A DNA stretch of 64,000 bases from Brachycybe producta (Eukaryota > Arthropoda > Diplopoda > Playtdesmida > Andrognathidae), in the NCBI GenBank assembly GCA_036925085.1, contig JAUPFP010000024.1, forward strand, positions 2,390,001 to 2,454,000, given 5' to 3'. Below the pieces are notes generated by a model. It did no database searches. It saw nothing but the letters and a program-made list of their open reading frames with translations, and had not been told where the DNA came from. Made by a program: the position numbers and the translations under genes. Shown here piece by piece: positions 10,401-21,300 of this stretch. Every line of letters begins with the position of its first letter. Position 1 is the first letter of the stretch.

Positions 10401-12884
10401 CCCCCAAGGGTCTCCAAAGTTGGTACATTTAGAAGGTATGCACAGCATTCTAATTTTCAAACTTTGATTTTTTTTTTGGAACACCCTAATAATGAGGGTA
10501 TCTATATCTGTACCAGCCAGAGATCCAGATAAAAATTTCGCGACATGTGATTTCGATCCTAAAAGCTTCGCAGAGGTCTTGAGAGGAAATAAATTATCAA
10601 AAATAGATATAAATTAATAAATAGATAAATGTCAATTTCTATGTTTTATGTGTATTACCTGTTTGTATAGTTCGAAGGAGGTGAACTGAATTGCAGCATA
10701 AGGAAAAATACGAACCATCTGTGCACCGTTGCCTTTGTAAAGAGCAATAAAACTTTCTTTTTGAACAATCGCTTTCAATAAAGAAATAACTCCTGAAAGA
10801 AAGAACGAACAAAAAAAAATGATGAAAGATGGCCTTTATTCAAATAAATGAATGGATTCATGCAATGTGGTTCCGACCTAAGTGTTTGTATTGTTGTTGG
10901 TGAGCCTGAAGAAGAATTTTGGCACGGTCCAAAGGAGCTACTGTTGTCTTGGAACACATTCCGGCCACCCCTAAAGAAGAAGAACCATTAGAAAAACATT
11001 AAAAACTCCTCAAAAGGGGTGGAAAGAAATCAAGATTTAAATAAAAGAAAAACTTCGAGTGAATGATTTCCTGAAATTTCTGAATCTGTAAAAACAACAA
11101 TCGTTGAATCACGATTTATTTGTACATTGTAAACATTTCATCATTTTCTAACTTCCTCCCTCCCCCCCCCCCCCCCTCCTCTCTGAAGGATTCAAATGAT
11201 TGAAAGACTTTTTATTGTTATTTAAAAACTCATTAAGTCATTATCAATCATTATTTCCATAAATGTTACGCTTAATGGACACTCGTACAACTTTTAATTA
11301 TTTAATTATTGAAATTTATATTTGTATTTTCCGAGTGTGATAATAATAATATTGTCAAAGGTATAGTTTATTAAGCATTTACCTTTGATTCTATCATAAT
11401 TAGCAAACAAGAGCTAATTTGATTTTATCTTTTATTTCAGCTGTTTGCATAGTTTATCATCAGTTTAAATATTTTGTTTAGCTTTCGACCAGTATTGGGT
11501 CAGTTTAGCTCTGACTCTCTTTTGAGGGTCATAGTATTCTTAATGATTGTTAAGTCAAAGGTAAGTGATAAACTCATGAACTTTAGATAAGAATGGAAAA
11601 GTTGATGAACTTAGCACTTTGTTTTAACTTAAAAATCATTAAGAATACCACCCCCTAAAGATCGTACACATAATGTTTACTAAACCAAAGCTATTTATAG
11701 TGCAGGTTATTCTTTCAATTACGAGCCGCTCTTAGCCTCGAGGCTAAGCGGTGCTAAAGACGCGAAATATGACGAAAAGCTTACAAAGTCTTATGATCTT
11801 ATCCCATAGATCTATGAATAAGACTTTGTAGCTTTTCGTCATATTTCACGTCTTCGGAACAACCTACAGTATGTTACACTTCAATTTAGTCCTATAGTTT
11901 ACAGGTTATTTATGCGTGTCTGTGCTAATCGAAAGATTACTAGCCAGTGCTAAGCTAATGATATTTTAGTAATGGAAGTTTTTTTGTTTAAAATGAATAG
12001 ATTTAGCATTAGTTTTAACTATTTGACAGTTCACAACCATCAGATTTCTTGGTGACTTAAATCTTATTTGCTAAATTATACAATTCATGCTAATTAATGA
12101 TTCAGTCTGATCGATCGGGGATCGAATGATCTTTTGTTTAAATTTAGTGCTAAACTAATAAAAACGATAATTAGAAATGTTATTTTTATCTATTTTTCTT
12201 CATTGAGGTTAATCGTTTTTTTTTTTTCTTCTCTCCCCAAATATAAATTTCTTTTCTGTCAAAAGTACACATAAATTACAATAAAATAATATTAATAACT
12301 TTTAATAATATTAATAAATTATTATTAACTGTCATTCTCTACATGACAACATTCATAGAGCATGACGTCACAAATATTAACAAATAATCAAGACACCTAA
12401 TTGTGAAAGAAAAGAAACTAATTAATAATTTTTCTAACAATTTTTTTGTTTAAATAGAAGTTCATAATTCATTATAAACAAGAAACATAATTGTTACAAT
12501 AATAATTAATGTAACGATTGCATATGTCATGTTATTTAAGAAGAGGTAAAGGAGGTGCTCATTAACATAATTAATGCACACAAACGAACAAATCAAAAGA
12601 ATGAACCCCTTCGCAAGCGGCACGCAAGGGTCAAGTTGGCGCACGCGCGGCAGCGAACTTTTGACCTACAACTCGCTTGACTCCTCCCTCCCTCTTCTTC
12701 ACCTTTATTCCTTATTAATGAAATTGAAAACGTGGCCAATTCACCTCTATACATGAATATTTATGTAAATAATAATACAAAGAGAGGTTTTTTTTCCCCA
12801 CCGATTTGAAAATTAAAACTCACCGCCGGCCATCAGAGATTTAAGAATATAATCCGCTGTGTATTTGCTCTTAACGTCAGCCAT
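7424..12884 (-). CDS. SLC25A16: Mitochondrial solute carrier SLC25A16 (Graves disease carrier)
   Basis: This is a six-helix inner-membrane carrier linked to coenzyme A in mitochondria. Exons (minus): 12884-12824, 10970-10878, 10792-10659, 10577-10514, 9859-9738, 9660-9594, 8886-8724, 8656-8588 and 7598-7424. All phases agree and give 315 residues (332 in human). The three carrier signatures are present: PLDRAK in helix 1, PLDMVR in helix 3 and PLDVAR in helix 5. Stretches such as LYKGNGAQMVRIFPY and TYPLDMVRARLAFQV match SLC25A16 better than SLC25A42. The start, MADVKSKYTADYILKSLMAG, runs straight into helix 1. The donor after exon 2 (GTCGGA) is weak but required by phase. Introns contain FB-1 copies, a mariner-type MITE with a SINE-like insertion, and a large foldback in intron 1. 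The gene shares a promoter region with CAMLG. Confidence 0.95.
7800..8095. mobile_element. FB-1 foldback MITE in SLC25A16 intron
   Basis: It starts with GTGTAAACGCCTCTCGAACT, contains the TTCTAGTTTTTAAG arm, and closes with AAGACTTTAAAACT. The arms are the FB-1 outer ends, rather diverged. Confidence 0.75.
8970..9240. mobile_element. FB-1 foldback MITE in SLC25A16 intron
   Basis: The arm GTTTCAGAAACTAGAATGGT is answered by ACCTCTCAAGTTTCTAAAAC about 160 bp later, with the family's GATATC and ATCAACATGAAAATAC interior. Confidence 0.85.
9929..10486. mobile_element. Mariner-type MITE carrying a SINE-like insertion
   Basis: The left end TAGGGTGTCTCAAAAATGTT and the right end TTTTTTTTTGGAACACCCTA are inverted repeats, each bordered by TA. 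That fits the TA target of Tc1/mariner elements. The host element is about 200 bp and has been split by the repeat at 10012-10350. Its right end is only 27 bp from the donor end of SLC25A16 exon 4. Confidence 0.75.
10012..10350 (+). mobile_element. SINE-like repeat with 5' hairpin, copy A
   Basis: It begins ACTAGTGGGGTAACCCGTCA and forms a hairpin (ACCCGTCATAAATGACGGGA). It goes on through ACAGGCAATTGTGCGCATGC, a C-rich pyrimidine block and ATCATGGGGTTC, and ends in CACACAGACCTGG followed by a TATATATA tail. The other copies (40596-40965 and 58836-59387) have the same orientation and order. The one-sided order and AT-repeat tail suggest a non-LTR retroelement or SINE, but I cannot name the family. 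Confidence 0.8.
10971..12823. repeat. SLC25A16 intron 1 with nested palindromes
   Basis: An outer inverted pair (about 11363-11387 and 11554-11577, TCAAAGGTAA-type arms) and a second pair carrying ATTCTTAATGATT and AATCATTAAGAAT (about 11530 and 11635) form foldbacks. At 11731-11748 there is a perfect CTTAGCCTCGAGGCTAAG palindrome. At 11761-11793 and 11818-11850 the arms with AATATGACGAAAAGCTTACA pair across a 24-bp loop. I see no exon here. Confidence 0.6.
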
Positions 12885-13207
12885 TTCCCACTTCTTGTTT
12901 AATTTTTTTAGCGTCTATTCTATACGACTATCACGCTAAAAATGAACGTGGCAAGTGTTTTAACAGATGTTAAACAAATAAAATATTGTGGACATTAAAA
13001 ATACGACCGAATCGAAAACAACGCGCGTCAGATTAGCAATTAATTATCTGACATCATTGGTATATGCATTTCCAATGTATAGAGACAAATGGAATTACGA
13101 GTAGGGATATCAAGGGCTTTATATACGTATCTGACAACCACAATATTTAGATCAGCCGCCGATAATCATTATAGCCGCCGCCGACTTTAAATTTTTTTCT
13201 AGACAAG
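12885..13207. promoter_or_regulatory. Bidirectional promoter region SLC25A16/CAMLG
   Basis: Only 323 bp separate the two divergent start codons, so promoters and 5' UTRs must overlap or abut. The CAMLG start lies in ACAAGATGGCAGACGG, close to the YY1 consensus AANATGGCGGC. No TATA box is clear. Confidence 0.6.
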
Positions 13208-14303
13208 ATGGCAGACGGTGACGTAATGGAACGAAGGCGAGAATTAAGACGTCGAAAAATATTAGAAAATTCAGAATCCCGTTTAAAAAAATTAACATCT
13301 TTCGATGAAAAACAACAGACAAATGGTATAGCATTGTGTTTTTAGTGGTTCACTTATTAAAAGTGATGTAAATTGAAATTTTGAGACCGTTGAAGTTAAA
13401 GGTAGGATTAGTGTGGCTCCTCTGTAGCCTGTTATAATGAATTTGTAATAAAGAAGCAATGTATGGGCCACACTTGTCATACCTAATGTTGTAATCATTA
13501 ACCATCATTAGGTTTCTGTTAAATCTCGTTTGTTTCCTACTTGTTTTAGACATAAAACATATCCACAGTACACTTGAAAGTGAATTGATTCACGAATCTC
13601 ATCGTAATCTTGATGATGTGACGAACGAACTTCAAGAAAACGACGATTTCTTCGAAAAAAACGATGATTCGGTTGTAAATAACACAAGAAACATTGAAAG
13701 CGTTCCAACTGTCATAAACACATTGACCAAGTTATTAAGTGGGAACGAAGTCGTTACGAAGAAGATCGATACGAAAGATGCCATCGAAACGTCGTCGTTT
13801 CTTTCTAGACGTCAGCAGCTCATTTTGAAACCCATTTTAACGTGGCGAAAGTGGATCAGTTTCACCCTTGCTGTTCTTTCTATCTTATCGAACTATTTTC
13901 TAGACGAAATGACACTAAATAAAGTAATTTTTAAACGGATATTTAATTCTATTATGATTCAAACGGTTTAATTCTCTTTTCAGTACATTTTGGCTCCAAT
14001 AACGACACTCGAAACATTGATTCTATTCACCGATTATTTAATTGAGGTACGTTCGATGGGAATATCGATGTCATATTAGAATGTAATCTAATCGAATAGT
14101 TGTTTTTGTGATTTTAATAGGATGGAAACCGAGGTAAACATAAGAACGACATGGTCACTGCTATGTTACTCATGTTTGTCGGACAGAAGGGAGTCAAGTT
14201 TCACAATTCGTACAAAGTTTTCGCTCGAGTTTTTGAGGACTACGCCATATTTTTCTTCACCTACTTCATGGTTCATTTTTGGTTTGAAACAATTATTTGT
14301 TAA
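13208..14303 (+). CDS. CAMLG: CAMLG / GET2, receptor subunit for tail-anchored protein insertion
   Basis: Calcium-modulating cyclophilin ligand (GET2) is an ER membrane protein that, with GET1/WRB, receives tail-anchored proteins from GET3/TRC40. Exons 13208-13325, 13550-13923, 13984-14046 and 14121-14303 join in phase to 245 residues (296 in human). The N-terminus has the diagnostic basic cluster ERRRELRRRKILENSE, the known GET3-binding segment. An acidic, low-complexity linker follows, then three hydrophobic segments: ISFTLAVLSILSNYF, YILAPITTLETLILF and YAIFFFTYFMVHFWF. The last aligns with the C-terminal helix of vertebrate CAMLG. The linker is shorter than in vertebrates. The assignment rests on the N-terminal motif plus C-terminal helix spacing; sequence identity in between is low. 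Confidence 0.88.
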
Positions 14304-14334
14304 TAAAAACAAATGTACATACTGTATTATTGTT

Positions 14335-14340
14335 AATAAA
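14335..14340 (+). other. CAMLG polyadenylation signal AATAAA
   Basis: An exact AATAAA lies 32 nt past the CAMLG stop. Another AATAAA overlaps the stop itself (14302) but is too close to serve alone. Confidence 0.55.
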
Positions 14341-14566
14341 AAACAAGAGAAAAATGTCAAACATCTCATTTGAAATTCATTCGCCGAAAATTCGGCGAAC
14401 ATTCGCCAAAAAATAGGCGAACATTCGTAGAAATTGCTGTCTTACACGGGTCACTACGAAACTAACGAACCCATGACTTTCGTTACCGCTCTTTCAGTTC
14501 ATGACAGAAAGACGCCACACTTAACAAAGAAATCCAAATTTTCTCCCGTTTAATACAAAAAACAAC

Positions 14567-14572
14567 TTTATT
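14567..14572 (-). other. TFAM polyadenylation signal AATAAA
   Basis: The minus strand reads AATAAA 6 nt past the TFAM stop codon, implying a very short 3' UTR. With the CAMLG signal, the two convergent transcripts would end within about 200 bp of each other. A small GGCGAACATTCG-type repeat lies between them (about 14380-14430). Confidence 0.6.
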
Positions 14573-14578
14573 TAATAT

Positions 14579-16350
14579 TCATTTGGCAGTTTTGGATGAA
14601 TTAAACGGTTTCTTTACAGACGACACAGGTGAAGAACGTCGCTTCGTAGAAGCAGAATTTTCTTTTGAATCAGTCTGAATAAGATCCGAATATCCTTCTT
14701 TTTCCATTCTCTTTTCCCAAGCGATCATTTCGTTTGTGTGTCTTTCGAGATCCTTTATTTCCATATCGAAATATGGCTGCAAATCAAAGCAAAACCATTA
14801 ATATTTAACAATCAGCCTTTGAATAAGAAACGAAAGACGTCATTTCTAAAAAAAAATTTTCACTTAATCTTGTTAAGAGAAACTAATCTGAGGTTTCTTA
14901 AAACAACGTTTCGATTAAAATAGAAACCTTTTTTTCTACGTCTGTCATGTTTTTCCACGAATGAGCCACTTTACCGAAATGCTCCTGTTGAGAAAGAGAA
15001 ATAATCTAAGTTACCGTAAAAAAATAACAATTTAAGGTGGTTTAAGAACAGCTGACTTTCGAACTCTGATTATTCTGTCTTTCAGAAGAGCAAAATTAAG
15101 AGAAACTAGAAAGTGTTTTAGAAATTAGAAGGGTAGCCTGATCACTTAAGGGCATTGTCATGTTAACAACACTTCTTTTGAAAGATATCAAACGTGAAAA
15201 TACAGTTAAATGATTGAGATACCCTTCTAAATATTAAACACACTTCGAAGTTTCTATTCATTTTGTATCTGAAAGACACAATAATCAGGGTTCGAGAGGC
15301 GTTTACACTTTAAAACCACCTCTTAATTCATATTCGTTCCCCTTTTTGAGATTTTTTTGAGATTGTAAGTAAAACTAAATCGTTTCACTTACTTACTTAC
15401 TTTCTTTAATAAAAAATTATAAGAAAATTAAAAAGTTTTCTAGAAAAATTTGCTTGAAAACTGTGTTCATATCGTATGCCAAAAAAAAAAAATATGATTT
15501 CTATCTTAAAAGATCAAAACGGTCACTTTCTTTTAATTCAACCTTCGGCGCGTCTTTCGAAAACTGTAAAGAATTTGACATAAAGAAGTTAAAAGCAGAC
15601 AACGGTTTTCTTGGCATTCCCAACTCTCGTAGCTTCTGAAAGAGAAAGAAGAACGTCAAAACGTTTCGTTTAAAGTAGAAAATACTAGTTTTCAATTCTT
15701 TCTATACTCTCTTAAGACGTCTGTCTCCTTTTTTCTTCTTTTCTCTTTCTTTTGACTTGAGAAACTCCTGTTTTTGTTCCACACTCAAATCGTTCCACCA
15801 TTTTAGATACAGATTCTTGAAATTCGAAAATTGTTTTACCGATTCGTCTTCATATTGCTTTTGAATAACAAAATAAAAAGAACCGAAAACTTTATTAGTA
15901 CATAATAGACACGAAAAAACAAACAAACGTTGATATGAGAACTTTTTTCAGCTGAGGTGAAAGAGAATTCCAAGCAGTTCCAATTTCAGAGACGAGTTTT
16001 CTGCTTTTCAGATCTGTTTTAATGAAATTAATCAAATGTCATCGTTAGATCTGAAATTGTAAGACTACAATCTAATATCAACCTGGATTCAAACGTGCGA
16101 ATTCGCTTCTTTTGTTAATGTAAAATGCTAAATAAGCACTTAGAGGTCGTTTCGGAGGATCTGGAACCGAATTCAAAGTGGGTTTCGATGTCGATAAACT
16201 TACTGAATTCGAGTGAATTAACCTTAAATGGATAAATTATTATAATAAGCATTGTGAAAAATTCTTAAAACATTTCAATTTAAACCTTGAAAGGCGAGAA
16301 AACGACGGTCGAAAAACATTTGGAAGAGAAGTAAACAAAAAAGCCGCCAT
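14579..16350 (-). CDS. TFAM: TFAM, mitochondrial transcription factor A (two HMG boxes; one surplus base in exon 3)
   Basis: TFAM packages and transcribes mitochondrial DNA. Exons (minus): 16350-16286, 16222-16083, 16014-15943, 15857-15708, 15635-15543, 14984-14928 and 14776-14579. The N-terminus MAAFLFTSLPNVFRPSFSRL is a plausible arginine/serine-rich targeting peptide. HMG box A begins at PPKRPLSAYLAFYINKRSEF and continues through exons 3-4; box B begins at MPRKPLSAFNFFMSN and continues through AHSWKNMTDVEKK. A Lys/Ser-rich tail follows. Expected length is about 257 residues (246 in human). Exon 3 is 72 nt where phase requires 71: the run at 15960-15963 has four A, or the run at 15943-15948 six T, one too many. 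As written, the frame breaks inside box A, while all other exons remain clean. An assembly homopolymer error or an allele is more likely than a dead gene. Confidence 0.88.
15032..15326. mobile_element. FB-1 foldback MITE, best-preserved copy, in TFAM intron
   Basis: This copy shows the whole plan. The outer end is TTAAGGTGGTTTAAGAACAG. It is followed by a TCTGATTATTCTGTCTTTCA block, an AGAAATTAGAAGGGTAGCCT arm and a GATATCAAACGTGAAAATAC centre. The mirrored arm ends AAAACCACCTCTTAA. Both borders carry TTAA, but because the ends are themselves palindromic I cannot tell duplication from terminus. Confidence 0.9.
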
Positions 16351-16610
16351 TTTTCCTTTGGAAAAGAAACCGATTGTCAAATTGACAATTATGAAACCGG
16401 TTACAAATAAAAGAATCGGTTTTTTTAAAAAAAAACTCAAACCCTGAGAATTGTGGCGCCATCTATTGCGATAATTGAAAATTAGAAACTTATTTTAAAA
16501 AAAAAGTTCGCGAAAAAAAGTTTTTCTTTTAAACTTTTACAAACTTTTATTTTAACTAAAAAAAATAGTAAAAATATCAAAACAGAGAAGAGAAAAATTT
16601 ATAAAATTTA

Positions 16611-16930
16611 AACTCCGATAACTCTATATTTCAGTAACAAAATGAAGAGAAAAAAAACTTGAATGTGTTTTAAAAACTAGAAGGGTAACTCAATCACTTA
16701 ATGATATTTTCATGTTGATGATATCTTTGAAAATAAGCTTTTTATAGCAGTTTCATAGCTTCAAGCACAGACGATATTTTTTAATTCTTGCTTTTAAATA
16801 ATTTATTTTGAAAGATATCACAATAAAATACACTTAAGTGATTAAACTTTTCTTCTAGTTTATAAAATACTTTCTAGTTTCTCTTTATTTTATTTCTGAA
16901 AGGCTTCAAAAATCAACTGTTCATAAAGAA
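16611..16930. mobile_element. FB-1 foldback MITE upstream of TFAM
   Basis: TTTTAAAAACTAGAAGGGTA with ACTCAATCACTTAATG is mirrored by AGTGATTAAACTTTTCTTCT and AGTTTATAAAATACTTTC. It starts about 260 bp upstream of the TFAM start codon. Confidence 0.85.
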
Positions 16931-16944
16931 TCTTAAAACAAAGT

Positions 16945-17200
16945 TGACAATTTTTTAGAAACTAGAAGGGTTGCTCAATCACCCCAAGCGCTTTTTCATG
17001 TTGATATTTTTTTAAAATAAGCTGTTTTTATGTCAGTTTGAAAATGGCCCAACTGGAAGCAGAAGATTTTTTTTAAAATTGTTGTCTATAAAAAGTTTAT
17101 TTTGAAAGATATCAACATGGAAATACTTTTTTCTTCTTCAAATAATTCAGCTCCTCTTCTGAAACGCAGAATAACCAGAGTTAGAAAATCACCTGTTCAA
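16945..17200. mobile_element. FB-1 foldback MITE, adjacent second copy
   Basis: TTTTTTAGAAACTAGAAGGG begins the left arm. The right arm is damaged and ends near TCTGAAACGCAGAATAACCA. It lies head to tail with the preceding copy. Confidence 0.75.
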
Positions 17201-18269
17201 AAAACATTTTTGAAAATAAAAAAATTAAAAACCGAGTGTGTTAAATTTTTCTATTTTTCTATGTTAATCATAAAATGATTAACAGATTTTATACCTATTT
17301 TTCGTGACGATCATCTTTGAAAATAAACTTTTTTTTATGACAGTTTTAAAACAATCATAATCGTTTTTTTCTTGCTGTCAAAACGGGTTGAAAAAAAATA
17401 CTGAAACCAAAAGATTCCGGTGGTCGATTAAAATAATCTATTTCATTAGTTAAAAATCCATTTGTTTATAGTAGGTCAAATAAAAAAGGCATAAAGATAA
17501 CGGTTTGACCTTTTTGCTGTCAAAGTCGGTCGTCAGCCTTTTATTTTTATAGAAAATATTTAAAAATAATAATAATAATAATAATCGTACAAGCCGCCAA
17601 GAATGTCTTCTTTTCTAATTATAAATAAAGTAAATAAAAGATGCTATTATAGTCTCTTAAATTTAAAATACAGGGGAAAAAAAGGGGAGGTGGGGGTCCT
17701 TTCAACATAAAACAGAGAAAATTCACTTCACACACATTTCATCATATGTTTATTTTTCAACGACATGTTTCAAATAAACAACAATCTACTCTTCACTTTT
17801 TAGACATTTTGTTAAGAAAAAGATACAAAATTAATGATTAAATTGTTTTTTTTATATATATACAAGTATATTAAAGATAAGAATTGGCGCCATATTTCTT
17901 TTGAATGAGCATAATAAGTCAGCTGTTTTAATAAACATTTTAAATAGCCGACAGTATAATTTATAAAATATATAAACTAGATAGAAATATTTACGAGTCT
18001 TTGTTTTTATCAGTTCCAATAGTGAAAAATTTAAATATGGTGCCAATTATACCCAAATGAAAAAAGAGTCATCTTTATTTGTGTGTATATTTCACAATTT
18101 TAAATGAGTCAGTTCTTAATAAAAATCATAATAATAATAATTATGAGAAAAGATCATAATAATTACTACATGTTTCAAGTTCTATGACCGCATTTTCTAA
18201 AATATTACTTAAAATAAAACTATGCTTAAACATGAAAGACAAACTTTTCTATACTGAATCTATAAAATG

Positions 18270-18365
18270 AATAACTGAATATTCATTCTGTCTTTGAGGT
18301 GCAAAATGAAGAAAAAGTCAAACTTGAATGTGTTTTAAAAACTAGAAGAGTAGCTCAATCACCTT
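18270..18365. mobile_element. FB-1 half element
   Basis: Only the left arm remains: TTTTAAAAACTAGAAGAGTA and GCTCAATCACCTTAG, preceded by the ATTCATTCTGTCTTTGAGG block. Confidence 0.7.
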
Positions 18366-21300
18366 AGTCTAGGACCTTAGACATGCTTCAACATTGTAAA
18401 TTGAGGCACGAATGGCTTGAGCCATTCAAAACCAGTCCCTGAAGTTCGTCTAGAAACTTTCATTATTTTGAGCAATTTAGGTTCAGATTTCAAAAAAAAA
18501 AAAACTTGAACTCTCTCTAACAAGGTTCCAACATAGAAAAAAACAAAATCCAGGGTTTTCCTATCATATGTTGGACCCCACTGTTCAAAGCAAGTGTTAA
18601 CTTTCATTCTTGAATTTGGGCCTTACTTATGTTAACTAATTATAGGTCTTTGAACAATTTCAAAACTACTCTTTCAAGTATATACTGTAATAGCCTCGTT
18701 TCTACATTTAAATAACATGTTGTATGTATTGATTTTTTTAATTTTTAAAAAAAATTTGTAATCTCTTTTAATGCAGTAGAGAAAAAAAGAAATTTCTAAA
18801 TTAATTATGTAAAGCCTAATTAATGTATGCCAACTTTTGGGCAACTTTGTATTAAAAAACATGCGTGACGTAATTTAATGAGGAAATGATAACTAAAACT
18901 CTTGTACTATATATATAATTATAAAAGTTGGCACGAAAAATAAAATTATTTTCATATTATTGCGAAGGACTTGTGTGTTTATGTATCTTTTTATTATATA
19001 TTTCTCTCTCAATGTATTTTTAATGGGTCGCAACAACCCATGCTGTCTTTACTATAAACGGGTTACTAAAAATCTTATTAATGGGAAAGATACAGGAACA
19101 AAAAAATCTATGGCAAGTATTTTAAAACCATTTAGTTTATCTTTTAAAATCTTCTAGTTACACTGTCTTGAGATTCTACAACCATTGAAATAACATTTTG
19201 TAAGATTCTGGTTTTTTTAAACAATAATAAGAAGAAGTTTGAAATGAAAATGTGACATACAGAGTGTTTCTAAATCGCATACAAAATTAGCAAACAAATA
19301 CATTAAACTAGATTCACAACCAAGTTAAGGCAACAACTATATTTAGTTCTTTTTAAGTCATTTTTAAAGGGATGTATGTAGGGCTTTTGTGCAAAAAAAA
19401 AAATATCACTAATAAACATGTTTACTTGTCAGAAATTCCTGTCATTCAATTAGGAGGCCCATACTTTCTATTGGATTTTAGATAATTTACAAAGCATAAA
19501 TTAAATGTATACAGCAAAATACAAGTGACACAAACAAAAACACAAATAGAAACAAGCACACATATAACCAACTACAGTTAAATTTCTACAACACACACAA
19601 ATAACAAACCCGTGCAACACACACACATGCAACATACTGTATATGTCAAACCCATGCAACACACACACATGCAAACACAGACATATGAACAAATCCATTC
19701 AAAACACACACACAAACAAAACCAAGGTGACTCTAAGCTTAGCCTAACGTTCTAAACCAATTCATCATAAAAATGTGTTCAGCTTCCGTCAACTCGTGTC
19801 AGTATTTACCACGACTAAATGTAAAACAGAACTTTGAAGACAGAAAAAATAAATTGCTAAGCCAACTTTTAAAATATGTTAGATCCACACAAATACACAC
19901 ACGACCAATGTAGTTCATAGTTTATATAAGCATATTTAGAAAGTATTCCGAAATTTTTTTTTTTACTTTTTAACCTTATTACACAAAAATAAATAATTCA
20001 TACAAGTTATAATCCTATTTTGACAACATAGATACAGAAATAGGTTTTTAAAGAAAAAAAAAAGACATGCATTTTTCAGTAACTTTTTGCACATCCTGTC
20101 ATTTTTCTTGAATTCCCTTGAAAGTAATTAAAGTCATTCAATTTGTTTAATTTGTGGTTATAAATTCATGTTGGTGAATTGAAACTCTCTCCCTTTCATT
20201 TTTACCAATTATCATTTTAAATTTGTCCAATGATTGACATATTCAAGTTTAAACTACAAACATCATCTGGACAATATTTATGACACACATAAGACACACT
20301 CACACAATGTGTCTGCCTCATTTAATCTTTTCCTAGAAAAAAAAAGTACCATAATATATACTAAACAAATAGTAGGTGGAGGAAATAGGAGAAAGAAGGA
20401 TAAATGGATGGATAAGAAGAGATGAGAAATACAAGAAATTACTAGAATAGCAGCAACCAACAACAACGTCAGTTCTAAAGTTGCATCTTCTTCATTCAAC
20501 AAAAAAAAAGCAAACCAACAACCAACCAACCCAATATGTGATGTGTATAAAGAAAACTTTTCGTGATGTTTTTGCTTGCAATGCTTGCATTCAAAACTTT
20601 AAAAACCGCCGTCTGTTCAACGTCTTCTCAAAACAAATCAAATAACACCAATTAACCAAACTTATATTTTTTTAAAAAAAATTTATAGAAAGAAAAACAA
20701 GTTTATTTTTTTTAAAAAAAGAAGTGAGTTAAATCTTTTTTTTTTTGGATGCGACAATTTTAAAAGAGAGATCATATTTCTAAAAACAATGATTTGGAAA
20801 AAAACCTTGGCCTAGACGACTTGAGGGACACATTTTTTCTTCTTCTTCTTCTACTCTTGTTGGTTCTATATAAGAGAAATATTTGAAAAGTGAGAATGTC
20901 GAAAACTAGGATTTGAGCACAGTTGTCGTCTCTTTTTTGTTTTATTTTTATAAAGTGCACCATAGAGGAATTATAGTTATTGCAAATTTCTGTGGTTGTG
21001 TGTGTCTCTTTTTAGAACGAAAAAAAAAACGCACGACATCACAAACACACCACCACCATTTCTCAAGACACTATGTTTTATTATTTTTCAAAAAAGGACG
21101 ATGATGATTTGAGGGACATTTTAGAAGAATCTTACAAGAAAATGGTATTGTATAAATTGTACTATTGTATATATATATATTTATGATTGCGTGAGGTCGT
21201 GTCAGTAGCATGGCTTTTTTTTCAGGGCAATCAACCAAGAAAAGCACACAACACCCACCATCACCGCCACCACCACCACATCTTCTGGATTATTTCTCTT

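Noticed and set aside
14579..16350. TFAM as a pseudogene
   Set aside because: Seven exons with intact splice sites and both HMG boxes remain; a single surplus base in a homopolymer is better explained by sequencing or an allele.
18377..18607. 76-codon minus-strand frame
   Set aside because: AT-rich, no motif, no splice context, no family resemblance.
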